Of a stretch of 64,000 nt of DNA, positions 1-8,497 are shown in pieces (within the stretch, counting starts at the first letter, position 1; the number at the start of each line of letters is the position of its first letter). The position numbers and the translations under genes were made by a program. Location: the NCBI RefSeq assembly GCF_000518645.1, contig NZ_JADZ01000023.1:1-64000 (forward strand). Direction: 5' to 3'. Below the pieces are notes generated by a model. The model searched no databases. It saw only the letters and a program-made list of their open reading frames with translations, and had not been told where the DNA came from. This DNA comes from Curvibacter gracilis ATCC BAA-807 (lineage in GTDB: Bacteria; Pseudomonadota; Gammaproteobacteria; Burkholderiales; Burkholderiaceae_C).

Positions 1-1931
1 GTGGTGTTCATCAAGCCGCCCACCGTGGTCTGGTAGGCGCCGCCAATGCTCAGCGCCTTGCCCAACCCGATGGTCTCGGCCTTGGCCAAGGTCACCGTCT
101 CGGTCTTCACCCCGCCCACCGTCACGCTGCGGTTGCCCCCGATCTGGATGGTCTCGTTGCGGCCCACGTCTTCGCTGCGGTTGTCTCCGATGCTGATGTG
201 CTCGTCATGGTCCACCCGCTCGCTGCGGTTGTTGTGCACCGTGATGCGCTCGTCGTGCCCCACCGTCTCGGTGCGGTCGTTGCGGATGTGGCTGGTTTCG
301 TCGTGGTCTATGGTCTTGCGCCGGTCGTGGCCCACCCATTTGTCTTCGTCGTGCTCCACCTCGCTCAACTGGTCTTTCTGGGCGTGCAGCCACAGCTGCT
401 CTTGACCCTTCTTGTCTTCAAAGCGCAGCGCGTTGGCGTCCCCCACCCCGTTCTTGAGGCCCGCCCCCGGCGTGCCCCCGGGCGTGGAGCGGCTCAGCAG
501 CCCGCTCATGCTGGCGTTGCCCGGCAGCGCCCAGGGCGGCATGTTCAGCGCGTTGTAGACCCGCCCGGTGATGATGGGGCGGTCGGGGTCGCCGTTTTCG
601 AAGTCGACGATCACCTCTTGCCCGATGCGCGGCGTGGCGATACCCCCAAAGTTGCTGCCTGCCCAGGGCTGCGAGACGCGGATCCAGCAGCTGCTGTGTT
701 CGTCGCGCTGGCCGTAGCGGTCCCAGTGGAACTGCACCTTGACCTGGCCATACTCGTTGGTGTGGATCTCTTGCCCGGGCGGGCCGGTGACGATGGCGGT
801 CTGGGGGCCGGTGGTGAGGGGTTTGGGCTGGGTTTGAGGGCTGCGGAACACGTGCTTGGCCGGCTGCAGTTCAAAGCTGCAGTGGCAGCTGTAGCCCTCT
901 TGCCCTGAGGCGTGGGCGCTTTCCTGGATCTGCAGCGTGGTGCTGAGCACCAGCCAGCGCTGGTTGGCCTTGTCCTGGGGGTGTTTCTGAAGGGTGAAGG
1001 TGCGCCCGCACTCGATGCCGCGCAGCTTGCCCGAGCCCTGGGCCCGGTTGCCGGGTGCGCCGGCCTCTTGCATGCGGGTGAGGCTGAGGTTGCGCCCTTC
1101 GTCGGGGTCGGCGTAGTCGCCCGGCCAGCGGTACAGCTCTTGCCCGGGGTGGCCGGTGTTGCGCGGCAGGGCGCTGCTTTGCTGCAGCCGCGCCCGCGGG
1201 CGGGTGAAGTCGAAGTCGTCGCTCACCCAGCGCCCGCTTTGCAGGCCTTCCTGGGTGCTGAACTGATGGCAGTACTCTTCGGTGAGCTTGGCGCCGTGCC
1301 CATAGTAGGCCACGGTGGCGTACGCGCCTTGGCAGGGCGGGTGGGCGCCCGCATCGTCGACCAGAATGAGACGGTGTTTGCCGCCCTCGTGCTGCCAGTG
1401 GTAGTACAGCCCCCACTCTTGCCACAACCGGCTCAGAAAGCCCAGGTCGGTCTCGCCGTACTGCACCTGAAACACCCGCCTCGGGTAGCTGTGGGACACG
1501 CGCAGCTCCATCGGGTAGGGGTAGTCGGCCAGCACCTGCTGGGTGATGCCGATGACGTCCAGGTCCTGAAAGATGCGGTGGTCGCTGGTGCGCGCGGCCA
1601 GGGCCAGCCAGGGCTGCAGGGTCACCTCGTAGAGGCTGCGCCGGTTCTCCGAGCGCAGGTAGCGGGCGCGGGTGACCAGGCCGTTGATCTCGCGCTGGCC
1701 GCCCCCGTCCAGCTCAATGCGCACGCCCGCCTCGCGGCCCACCATCTGCTTGTAGGGCAGGTTGGCCGTGACGTGCTCGCTCAGGTCGGGGCTGTCGGGG
1801 CTTTGCAGCACGACGCTGTACTCGAACAGCTCGCCCAGCGCTTCGCGCCCGCTCAGGTTATGCACTTCGAAGGCCGGGCTGCCCTTGAGTTCAAGGGCCA
1901 CGGCAGACCAGTAGGTGACGGTGCGGGGCAC
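1..1931 (-). CDS. vgrG: Type VI secretion spike protein VgrG (partial, C-terminus outside window)
   Basis: This is the N-terminal 643 residues of a VgrG/TssI tip protein, which trimerises on the Hcp tube and carries effectors through the type VI secretion system. The GTG start at 1931 follows an AGGGAGG ribosome site, and the frame is open to the window edge. The N-terminus has the phage GpD-like beta fold (NLSGREALGELFEYSV). The middle has the gp5 OB-fold signature (HWDRYGQRDE, SCWIRVSQPWAG, and a GQEVIVDFENGDPDRP-like stretch). After about residue 500 comes a run of short beta-helix repeats of the type VGHDER, NNRSERV and GGNRSVTVGG, typical of the needle. Any C-terminal effector extension and the adaptor or effector genes lie beyond position 1. 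No other type VI structural gene is in the window, so this is probably an orphan vgrG island. Confidence 0.93.
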   Translation of the reverse strand, partial: MPRTVTYWSAVALELKGSPAFEVHNLSGREALGELFEYSVVLQSPDSPDLSEHVTANLPYKQMVGREAGVRIELDGGGQREINGLVTRARYLRSENRRSLYEVTLQPWLALAARTSDHRIFQDLDVIGITQQVLADYPYPMELRVSHSYPRRVFQVQYGETDLGFLSRLWQEWGLYYHWQHEGGKHRLILVDDAGAHPPCQGAYATVAYYGHGAKLTEEYCHQFSTQEGLQSGRWVSDDFDFTRPRARLQQSSALPRNTGHPGQELYRWPGDYADPDEGRNLSLTRMQEAGAPGNRAQGSGKLRGIECGRTFTLQKHPQDKANQRWLVLSTTLQIQESAHASGQEGYSCHCSFELQPAKHVFRSPQTQPKPLTTGPQTAIVTGPPGQEIHTNEYGQVKVQFHWDRYGQRDEHSSCWIRVSQPWAGSNFGGIATPRIGQEVIVDFENGDPDRPIITGRVYNALNMPPWALPGNASMSGLLSRSTPGGTPGAGLKNGVGDANALRFEDKKGQEQLWLHAQKDQLSEVEHDEDKWVGHDRRKTIDHDETSHIRNDRTETVGHDERITVHNNRSERVDHDEHISIGDNRSEDVGRNETIQIGGNRSVTVGGVKTETVTLAKAETIGLGKALSIGGAYQTTVGGLMNT

Positions 1932-2507
1932 GGTGACGATCCTCCCTGAAGGCGCTGTTGAATCCAGCGCCGCACTCTAGGAAGGCTTGGCTGCCCAGGC
2001 TGTCAGGCTTGGTGAGGCTGTGAAAGCAATGCCGCTGAGGTGTTGCCAGACGTCACCCAATGCCAGTCATCGCGGCACAGGATGACCAGGGGGGCCATTT
2101 CGGGGATGGAATGCGGCCCAGTCGATCCGCCAACCGATACGACTTGATTGACCAAAGGTAGAGACAGCGGCGAGCCGCTGACCCAGCGCCGTTCGGGCAC
2201 GAACCTGCCCCAGGTCAGGCTGGGCTTTGGCCGTGCGCCCGAGAGACTTCTCTCTTTCAACCAGAGAGGTGTGACGAAGCGTCCGATGACAGGCAAGCTG
2301 TTGAGCATCGGCTTGCCTGGTGTTGTTGTTCAAGCGCCTTGGCTCGCGGCTCAGCGTGAACTCCTCGTGCGAGAAAAAGGTGCGCACTTTGACGGGCTGA
2401 TCTGGAAGGGGTGGGCTCGGCACACCCTCGCGCTGATCAACCCCAGGCGACAAGCCCACAATCTTTGACCTCGACGGCCTGCCAATCGGCCCAGCTCGAA
2501 GGGGGGG
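1932..2507. other. Low-information stretch between vgrG and lldD
   Basis: About 575 bases lie between the vgrG start and the lldD stop. Several overlapping reading frames of about 100 codons exist on both strands and none matches a family I recognise. No repeat end, tRNA or clear terminator was seen. The stretch may be a decayed gene, possibly a former neighbour of the VgrG island. The best single candidate is listed separately at 2003-2308. Confidence 0.4.
2003..2308 (-). CDS. Doubtful small hypothetical protein
   Basis: This frame could encode a 101-residue protein with several Trp residues (for example WVSGSPLSLP and DDWHWV). It lies upstream of vgrG on the same strand, and its stop is about 70 bases before the vgrG start. 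Codon use is not implausible for this genome, but no strong ribosome site precedes the ATG. I recognise no domain. Two overlapping frames in the same stretch are equally open, so the call is weak. If real, its position suggests a small type VI accessory or a gene remnant; that is inference from location only. Confidence 0.2.
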   Translation of the reverse strand: MLNSLPVIGRFVTPLWLKERSLSGARPKPSLTWGRFVPERRWVSGSPLSLPLVNQVVSVGGSTGPHSIPEMAPLVILCRDDWHWVTSGNTSAALLSQPHQA

Positions 2508-3665
2508 TCAGTAAGTCCCCGGCAGCAGGATGCCCTTGTCCACGGTGTCGATCTTCGTGTGGCCGCAGAAAGCCATGGTCACGTCCAGTTCCTTGTGGAT
2601 GATCTGCAGGGCGCGGGTCACGCCGGCTTCGCCATAGGCGCCCAGGCCGTACAGAAAGCTGCGTCCGATGAGGGTGCCGCGTGCGCCCAGGGCACGGGCC
2701 TTGAGCACGTCTTGCCCGCTGCGGATGCCGCCGTCCATCCACACCTCGATGTCCTTGCCCACGGCCTCGGCGATCGCGGGCAAAGCCTTGATGGACGAGG
2801 GTGCGCCGTCCAGCTGGCGGCCCCCGTGGTTGGACACCACCAGCGCATCGGCGCCGCTGTTGGCGGCCAGGCGGGCGTCTTCGGCATCCATGATGCCTTT
2901 CAGAATCAGCTTGCCGCCCCAGCGCTTCTTGATCCACTCCACGTCGCCCCAGTTCAGGCAAGGGTCGAACTGCTCGGCCGTCCACGACGACAGCGAAGAC
3001 AGATCCCCCACGCCCTTGGCATGGCCCACGATGTTGCCGAAGGAGCGGCGTGGCGTGCCCAGCATGCCCAGGCACCAGCGCGGCTTGGTGGCCAGGTTGA
3101 TCAGGTTGCGGATCGTGGGCTTGGGCGGTGCCGACAGGCCGTTCTTGATGTCCTTGTGCCGCTGGCCCAGGATCTGCAGGTCGAGCGTGAGCTGCAGGGC
3201 CGAGCAGTTGGCGGCCTTGGCGCGGTCGATCAGGCGCTCGATGAAATCGCGGTCTTTCATCACGTACAGCTGGAACCAGAACGGGTGGCCCTGGGTGTGT
3301 TGGGCGATGTCCTCGATCGAGCAGATGCTCATGGTCGACAGCGTGAACGGGATGCCGAAGGCCTTGGCCGCCCGCGCGCCAAGGATCTCCCCATCGGCAT
3401 GCTGCATGCCGGTCAGGCCGGTGGGGGCGATGGCCACGGGCATGGCCACGTCCTGACCGATCATGGTGCTGCGGGTGCTGCGCCCATCCATGTTCACCGC
3501 CACGCGCTGGCGCAGCTTGATGCCCTGGAAATCGCTCTCGTTGGCCCGGTAGGTGCCTTCGGTCCAGGCGCCCGAATCGGCATAGTCGTAGAACATGCGC
3601 GGCACCCGCCGCTGGGCCACACGGCGCAAATCTTCGATGCAGGTGATTTTGGACAGATCGGTCAC
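2508..3665 (-). CDS. lldD: FMN-dependent L-lactate dehydrogenase (LldD family)
   Basis: This is a 385-residue FMN-dependent alpha-hydroxy-acid dehydrogenase that oxidises L-lactate to pyruvate and passes electrons to the respiratory chain. The N-terminus reads FYDYADSGAW, as in LldD. The substrate and FMN loops are visible (APTGLTGMQHADGE, FQLYVMKDRDF). The active-site block SNHGGRQLDGA contains the catalytic His, followed by DGGIRSGQDVLKA for FMN phosphate binding. The GTG start at 3665 was chosen because an AAGGAGA site lies eight bases upstream; a longer reading to 3743 has none. It stands alone, with no lactate permease or LldR regulator beside it. Related glycolate or mandelate oxidases share the fold, so the exact hydroxy-acid substrate is inferred. 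Confidence 0.88.
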   Translation of the reverse strand: MTDLSKITCIEDLRRVAQRRVPRMFYDYADSGAWTEGTYRANESDFQGIKLRQRVAVNMDGRSTRSTMIGQDVAMPVAIAPTGLTGMQHADGEILGARAAKAFGIPFTLSTMSICSIEDIAQHTQGHPFWFQLYVMKDRDFIERLIDRAKAANCSALQLTLDLQILGQRHKDIKNGLSAPPKPTIRNLINLATKPRWCLGMLGTPRRSFGNIVGHAKGVGDLSSLSSWTAEQFDPCLNWGDVEWIKKRWGGKLILKGIMDAEDARLAANSGADALVVSNHGGRQLDGAPSSIKALPAIAEAVGKDIEVWMDGGIRSGQDVLKARALGARGTLIGRSFLYGLGAYGEAGVTRALQIIHKELDVTMAFCGHTKIDTVDKGILLPGTY

Positions 3666-3762
3666 GAGGCGTTCTCCTTGGGATGCGAAATGGTAGCGAT
3701 TTGCCCCGGCCGCGCACGTGAAGATTTTTGATCCGCGCCTCAATTTCTCTCAAGCGGCTCGC

Positions 3763-4521
3763 TCAGGCCGGCGTCTGCTCCGTCGGGCGGCAACGTGCCT
3801 GCAATTCCGCCCAAGACAGCTGCTGCTCGCCCCGGGCATCTCGCACCCCGATGCGCACCGGCCCCTGCAATTGGCACAGGTCCTGCGCCAGGCGGGACAG
3901 CTCGGCCAGCGCCAGCGCACCCGCCGGGCTGTCCAGGGTCACGCCCAAAGGCCAGGGCGCAGCAGCCAGCGCCAGCGTGTGCAGCCATTGCGCTGCCTCT
4001 GCCGGCGCCGGCAAGGCCGCGGGACGGATCACCAGGCCCAGCGAGCGCCCCGCCTGGGCATCGGCAGGGCATGGAGCGCCGCTGGCCAGTGCCAGTGCCC
4101 AGGCCCCTGTTGGGCCAGCATCGCCCAGGCCCAGGGTCGACAAGACCGAGTGCAGCCGCTGCCCCGTGGCCTGCAGGCCCTCTGGCCAAACCGCACTGCC
4201 GCGCGCAGCACCGGCGCACCAGCGCTGCAGCAGTTGGGCCGGCTGCAGGCAGGCCTGCACCTGAGGCGCCTCCACCCAGTCGGCATGGCGCTGGGCCGGC
4301 CCCAGGCCCTGCAACTCGATCGGCACCGCCCCGGCCGGCCTGGGCCCCTGGCGCACCAGCCCCCAGGGCCGGGCCTGCAGGGCCGCCGCCAGCCAGCCCG
4401 GCCCGCTGCGCGCCAGCCTGGCGCAAGCGGCAGGCGCCAGCTGCAGCAGATCGTGGCAGCGCGGCGGCCACAGGTGGTGATGAGGGCCCCAGACTGAAGA
4501 GGGGCTGGGTGGGGTCAACAT
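3763..4521 (-). CDS. MdcG-like phosphoribosyl-dephospho-CoA transferase, probably inactive
   Basis: This is a 252-residue protein resembling MdcG, the nucleotidyltransferase that attaches the phosphoribosyl-dephospho-CoA prosthetic group to the malonate decarboxylase carrier protein. The N-terminal RCHDLLQLAP and AVPIELQGLGPAQRHADWV match the family pattern R-H-D-L-L ... R.QR. The C-terminal DSPAGALALAELSRL resembles the ETP.GALALAEWAR block. In the catalytic segment the usual SDLDL-type Asp pair is replaced (GRSLGLVIRP), so activity is doubtful. No mdcABCDE genes are nearby. The ATG at 4521 has GGAGA upstream; longer starts lack a ribosome site. Very high GC opens several competing frames here, so both gene and family are moderately certain. 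Confidence 0.45.
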   Translation of the reverse strand: MLTPPSPSSVWGPHHHLWPPRCHDLLQLAPAACARLARSGPGWLAAALQARPWGLVRQGPRPAGAVPIELQGLGPAQRHADWVEAPQVQACLQPAQLLQRWCAGAARGSAVWPEGLQATGQRLHSVLSTLGLGDAGPTGAWALALASGAPCPADAQAGRSLGLVIRPAALPAPAEAAQWLHTLALAAAPWPLGVTLDSPAGALALAELSRLAQDLCQLQGPVRIGVRDARGEQQLSWAELQARCRPTEQTPA

Positions 4522-4723
4522 GGGCGATCTCCGCATCTGGCCGTCATTGGCCAATGCGATGCTGACGCGCCACCAGCGAAGGAGATGAGCGAAGCGAAAT
4601 CAGATGTTCGCGGCAGACCAGGCGACCAAGCGGGCGGTCGCCACGGGCAATCGGCGCCAGCACTGCCAGGGCAGGCCCTGAGCCGATATTCAAGCGGGTG
4701 CCTTCAATCCCAAGAACCTGACA

Positions 4724-4737
4724 ACCTGCATGCAGGT
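4724..4737. repeat. Perfect 14-bp palindrome after hepT
   Basis: ACCTGCATGCAGGT is a perfect palindrome lying two bases beyond the hepT stop codon. It has no loop and no T-run in the reading direction, so it is a poor terminator by itself. It could be a protein-binding site or chance. About 85 bases further on (4621-4642) a 7-bp inverted repeat GGCGACC/GGTCGCC is also present. Confidence 0.4.
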
Positions 4738-4738
4738 C

Positions 4739-5176
4739 TTACAAGTTTTTTCGGGGTGTCTGGCCGCTGTCGTGCTGCAGGAGTCGCTGGGTATAAGCCA
4801 GGAAGTCGCCCAGATGGTGCTCGATGATGTTGAGCGTGATCGGCAGCTGCAGGGCTTGATAGTCATGAACCGCGATGTTCCTGAAGCCCACCATGCGCTT
4901 CATCACATCGGCCTGCGCCGGCTCAATCCAGCCCGCCTGGGCCAACAAGCCAAACACATCGCGGGCACTCTGAGGCAGGCCCAGACGCTCGCGTCGAAGC
5001 AGGTATTGCCCCATGTCCAGGCAAGCCTCACAAGCGCGTTGAAGGTTGAGGATGGCCGCATCCTGACGCGTGAAATCGGCCCCGAACGTGGCGGGGCCCT
5101 TGTCGTACTCCTGCCGGACTCGCGCCACACAGCGCTCGACAGTGGAGGCCTTGTTCATCAATACGTCATCGGCCAT
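4739..5176 (-). CDS. hepT: HepT-like RNase toxin of a MntA-HepT toxin-antitoxin pair
   Basis: This is a 145-residue all-helical HEPN-domain protein. The diagnostic R-x4-H-x-Y motif is intact (RNIAVHDY, Arg99, His104, Tyr106): Arg and His form the RNase site, and the Tyr is the residue modified by the partner in characterised pairs. The ATG at 5176 overlaps the last 11 bases of mntA, which indicates translational coupling with the antitoxin made first. A longer reading to 5230 exists but would run further into mntA without a ribosome site. Known HepT toxins cleave tRNA or mRNA and are neutralised by AMPylation by MntA; activity here is inferred from the intact motif. Confidence 0.85.
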   Translation of the reverse strand: MADDVLMNKASTVERCVARVRQEYDKGPATFGADFTRQDAAILNLQRACEACLDMGQYLLRRERLGLPQSARDVFGLLAQAGWIEPAQADVMKRMVGFRNIAVHDYQALQLPITLNIIEHHLGDFLAYTQRLLQHDSGQTPRKNL

Positions 5177-5582
5177 GCACCCTCCCCTCGCGCAGAATGT
5201 CCTGCACATACCCGGCACGCGCCACATCAAGATCCAGCTTGTCGCTCAAGACGGCGGCCTCCCAGGCGCCCACCAGGGGGTCAGCGACCCACAGGCGCTG
5301 GCCCTGTGTCAGGATCTGGTACTGCAAGACCGTCGAAGCAGCACGCATGTCGAGCAGATCGACATCGCAACCCACGCATTCGGCCACCTCGCTGGCCAGA
5401 TGCCACAAGGCCACCCCATCGGCATAGCCGGCCACCAGAACCGCCAGATCAAGGTCACTGTCCGGTCGGGCTTGGCCTGAGATGCGGCTGCCAAAAGCGT
5501 AGACAGACAGCAGCTTGGGCAAACGAGCCCGCAGCAAGGGCACGACCTGGGCAGAAAGTTGGGCGTTGAGTTCGGCCGACAT
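5166..5582 (-). CDS. mntA: MntA-like nucleotidyltransferase antitoxin
   Basis: This is a 138-residue minimal nucleotidyltransferase. It shows the GS-x10-DxD signature (GSRISGQARPDSDLDLAV, Gly31-Ser32 and Asp43/Asp45) and a third acidic segment CDVDLLD. In described systems MntA adds AMP groups to the Tyr of HepT and so blocks its RNase activity. Gene order, overlap with hepT and sizes all match that family. The ATG at 5582 (MSAELNAQ) was chosen because the fold begins there; an upstream in-frame ATG at 5633 adds 17 unstructured residues. No clear Shine-Dalgarno precedes either. The gene sits 87 bases after the paaZ stop on the same strand and could receive read-through from the paa operon. 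Confidence 0.85.
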   Translation of the reverse strand: MSAELNAQLSAQVVPLLRARLPKLLSVYAFGSRISGQARPDSDLDLAVLVAGYADGVALWHLASEVAECVGCDVDLLDMRAASTVLQYQILTQGQRLWVADPLVGAWEAAVLSDKLDLDVARAGYVQDILREGRVHGR

Positions 5583-5668
5583 GGATGAAACAGTGGCAAG
5601 ACCCGCGCCAAGCGGGCGCAGGAACCCTGCCATGCTAATTCAAATGCCCGCCGCGCCCCCCTCCCCAC

Positions 5669-7711
5669 TCAAGCGCGCTTGGCCACCAGGGTCAGGATGT
5701 CGTAGCTGGCCACCAGCTCGTCGTGCTGGTTGGTGACCTCCACGTCCCAGGCCACCACGCCCTGGCCGACGCCATTGGCGTCTTTCTTCTGGCGGTCGAT
5801 CTTGCGCTTGGCGGTCAGGCGGGCGCGGATGGTGTCGCCGATGCCCACCGGCTTGACGAAGCGCAGGGTGTCCAGCCCATAGTTGGCCAGCACCGGGCCC
5901 GGGGCTGGCGAGACAAACAGGCCGGCCGCAGCCGACAGCACGAAGTAGCCGTGCGCGATGCGCTTGCCGAAGGGGCTGTCCTTGGCGGCGATCTCGTCGA
6001 AGTGCATGTAGAAGTAGTCGCCCGACAGGCCGCCAAAGGCCACGATGTCGGCCTCGCCCACGGTGCGCCGGTGCGTGAGCAGCGACTCGCCGATCTGCAG
6101 GTCTTCGAAGTGGCGGCGGAAGGGGTGCACCTCGGTTTCGATGCGGCGGGCGCCGCGCACGTACTCGCCGGTGACCGCCGCCAGCATGCTGGGCGAGCCC
6201 TGCACCGCGGCGCGCTGCAGGTAGTGCTTGACGGCGCGGATGCCGCCCAGCTCTTCACCGCCGCCGGCACGGCCGGGGCCGCCGTGCTTGAGCATGGGCA
6301 GGGGCGAGCCGTGGCCGGTGCTCTCGGCCGCGGCCTCGCGGTCCAGCACCAGCAGGCGGCCGTGGTGGGCTGCGGCCACCGGGATCACCCGGGCGGCCGT
6401 GGCCGGGTCTTTGGTGACCAGCGAGCCCACCAGGCTGCCCTTGCCTCGGGCGGCCAGTTGCAGGGCCTCGTCCAGGCCGTCGTAAGGCATCAGGGTGCTG
6501 ACCGGGCCGAAGGCCTCCACATCGTGCACGGCATCGTGGCTCAGGGGCTGGCGGCTCAGCAGCAGCGTGGGCTGGAAGAACGCGCCCTGGGCCGTGCCCT
6601 CGCCCAGCGGGGCGAAGTCGGCCGCGCCGCCGCCATAGACCAGCTCGGCCCCCTGGCGCAGCAGGGCCACACGCTCGGCCACATCGGCCTGTTGTGCCTG
6701 GGAGGCCAGGGCGCCCATGCGCACGGCCTCCAGCGCCGGGTCGCCGACCACGGTCTTGGCCAGGCGCGCCTTCAGGCGCTCGGCCACCGCATCCAGGTGC
6801 TGGCGCGGCACGATGGCGCGGCGGATCGCCGTGCATTTCTGCCCCGCCTTGACCGTCATCTCGCGGGCCACCTCTTTGATGAAGAGGTCGAACTCTTCGT
6901 CGTCAGGCGTCACATCGGGCGCCAGGATGCAGCAGTTCAGCGAGTCGGCCTCAGCATTGAAGGGGATGCTGTGGCGCACCAGGTTGGCATTCACCCGCAG
7001 CCGGGCCGCCGTGTCGGCCGAGCCGGTGAAGGTGACGAAATCGGGGCCCTCCAGGCGGTCCAGCAGGTCGCCCGTGCCCCCGATCACCAGTTGCAGCGCG
7101 CCCGGCGGCAGGATGCCCGACTGGTCGATCAGGCGCACCGCCGCCTCGGTGAGGTAGCTGGTGGCGGTGGCTGGCTTGCCGATGCAGGGCATGCCGGCCA
7201 GGAAGCTGGGCGCAAACTTCTCCAGCAGCCCCCAGATGGGGAAGTTGAAGGCGTTGATGTGCACCGCCACGCCGCCGCGCGGCACCAGGATGTGGGTGCC
7301 GGCAAAGCTGCCCTTCTTGCCCAGCGGCAGGGCCGGGCCTTCGTGGATCAGGTTGCCGCTGGGCAACTCGCCGCTGCCCATCGAGGCGTAGGCAAACAGG
7401 GTGCCGGTGCCGCCTTCAATATCGACCCAGCTGTCGGCCCGGGTGGCCCCGGTGTGGGCCGAGATGGCGTAGAGCGATTCCTTGTGCTCGTTGAGGTACT
7501 TGGCCAGCGCCTTCAGGCGCGCGGCGCGCTCCTGAAAGTCGAGCGCCATCAGGGCCGGCAGGCCGGTGCGGCGGGCAAAGTGCAGCGCCTCACCAAAATC
7601 CAGCGCCTCGGCATGGGTGTGGGCCACGGTGGCGCCGTTGACGGCGCTGTGCAGGGCTTGCGCCGCCTGCTGGCCGATCCAGCGGCCGCCGATGAAGCTT
7701 TGAAGGGTCAT
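5669..7711 (-). CDS. paaZ: Bifunctional oxepin-CoA hydrolase / 3-oxo-5,6-dehydrosuberyl-CoA semialdehyde dehydrogenase
   Basis: This 680-residue fusion matches the size of E. coli PaaZ. Residues 1 to about 520 form an aldehyde dehydrogenase with the general base in FNAEADSLN and the catalytic Cys in GQKCTAIRR. Residues from about 540 form a MaoC-like hydratase with the GDYFYMHFD motif that carries the hydrolase Asp and His. It opens the oxepin-CoA ring and oxidises the resulting reactive aldehyde, which channels a toxic intermediate. It is the last gene of the minus-strand paa block, 39 bases after livF. Both catalytic sites look intact. Confidence 0.95.
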   Translation of the reverse strand: MTLQSFIGGRWIGQQAAQALHSAVNGATVAHTHAEALDFGEALHFARRTGLPALMALDFQERAARLKALAKYLNEHKESLYAISAHTGATRADSWVDIEGGTGTLFAYASMGSGELPSGNLIHEGPALPLGKKGSFAGTHILVPRGGVAVHINAFNFPIWGLLEKFAPSFLAGMPCIGKPATATSYLTEAAVRLIDQSGILPPGALQLVIGGTGDLLDRLEGPDFVTFTGSADTAARLRVNANLVRHSIPFNAEADSLNCCILAPDVTPDDEEFDLFIKEVAREMTVKAGQKCTAIRRAIVPRQHLDAVAERLKARLAKTVVGDPALEAVRMGALASQAQQADVAERVALLRQGAELVYGGGAADFAPLGEGTAQGAFFQPTLLLSRQPLSHDAVHDVEAFGPVSTLMPYDGLDEALQLAARGKGSLVGSLVTKDPATAARVIPVAAAHHGRLLVLDREAAAESTGHGSPLPMLKHGGPGRAGGGEELGGIRAVKHYLQRAAVQGSPSMLAAVTGEYVRGARRIETEVHPFRRHFEDLQIGESLLTHRRTVGEADIVAFGGLSGDYFYMHFDEIAAKDSPFGKRIAHGYFVLSAAAGLFVSPAPGPVLANYGLDTLRFVKPVGIGDTIRARLTAKRKIDRQKKDANGVGQGVVAWDVEVTNQHDELVASYDILTLVAKRA

Positions 7712-7750
7712 GATGGAGAACTCCCGATAAGTGAAAGGCTCAGCCCAGGC

Positions 7751-8497
7751 TCAGTGCTTGCCGCCCAGGCCCAGGTAGGTGTCGATGATCCGGCGGTCGT
7801 GCAGCAGGTCGGCAGCAGCGCCGCTCAGGGCCACGGCGCCCATTTCAAGCACGTAGGCGCGGTCGGCCACCTGCAGCGCGGCACGGGCGTTCTGCTCGAC
7901 CAGCAGCACCGACACGCCCAGATCGCGCAACGACGACACCACCTGCAGCACCTCGCGCACGATCAGCGGCGCCAGGCCCAGCGAGGGCTCGTCGAGCATC
8001 AGCAGGCGCGGGCGCGCCATCAGGGCGCGGCCGATGGCCAGCATCTGGCGCTCGCCGCCCGACAGCGTGGCCGACAGTTGGGCGCGCCGCTCTTTCAGGC
8101 GCGGGAAGATGGCAAACACCTCTTCCATGCGCTGCTTCTGGTCTTTCAGGCCCTTGCGCCAACGCGAGAAGCCGCCCAGCAACAGGTTGTCCTCGACCGA
8201 CATTTCACCGAACAGCTCGCGCTTTTCGGGCACCAGGGCCACACCCCGCGCCACCATGGCTTCGACGCTGAGCCGATCGATGCGCTCGCCCGCCAGCGTC
8301 AGCACGCCTTGCGAGGGCAGCAGGCCCATGGCCGCCGACAGCAGCGTGGTCTTGCCCGCCCCGTTGGGGCCGATGACGGTGACGATCTCGCCCTCGCCCA
8401 CCGTCAGGTGGACCTGGTGCACGGCCTCGACCTGCCCATACGAGACGCTGAACTGCTGCAGATCAAGCAGCGTGGGTTTCACGGTCGCGCTGCTCAC
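7751..8497 (-). CDS. livF: Branched-chain-type ABC transporter ATP-binding protein LivF
   Basis: This is a 248-residue ATPase of the LivF class. It has Walker A GPNGAGKTT, the ABC signature LSGGERQ, Walker B LLMLDEP, and the family ending YLGLGGKH. It energises a high-affinity permease together with the LivG half of the preceding fused protein. The GTG start overlaps the livMG stop by four bases (GTGA), so the two are translationally coupled. Lying between livMG and paaZ, it is probably transcribed with the phenylacetate genes. A role in importing phenylacetate or a related aromatic acid is inference from position. Confidence 0.9.
   Translation of the reverse strand: MSSATVKPTLLDLQQFSVSYGQVEAVHQVHLTVGEGEIVTVIGPNGAGKTTLLSAAMGLLPSQGVLTLAGERIDRLSVEAMVARGVALVPEKRELFGEMSVEDNLLLGGFSRWRKGLKDQKQRMEEVFAIFPRLKERRAQLSATLSGGERQMLAIGRALMARPRLLMLDEPSLGLAPLIVREVLQVVSSLRDLGVSVLLVEQNARAALQVADRAYVLEMGAVALSGAAADLLHDRRIIDTYLGLGGKH

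Noticed and set aside
100-360. Regular short repeats (GTCTCGGTGCGGTTG-like) suggesting a CRISPR or tandem array
   Set aside because: They are imperfect and in frame, and encode the beta-helix needle repeats of VgrG; there are no spacers.
1932-2507. Possible insertion-sequence remnant
   Set aside because: No terminal inverted repeats, target duplication or transposase motif (DDE or similar) could be read in any frame.
3718-4565. Plus-strand frames of about 260 codons opposite the MdcG-like gene
   Set aside because: No recognisable motifs, Arg/Pro/Ala/Gln-rich shadow composition, and the minus strand shows a family pattern with a ribosome site.
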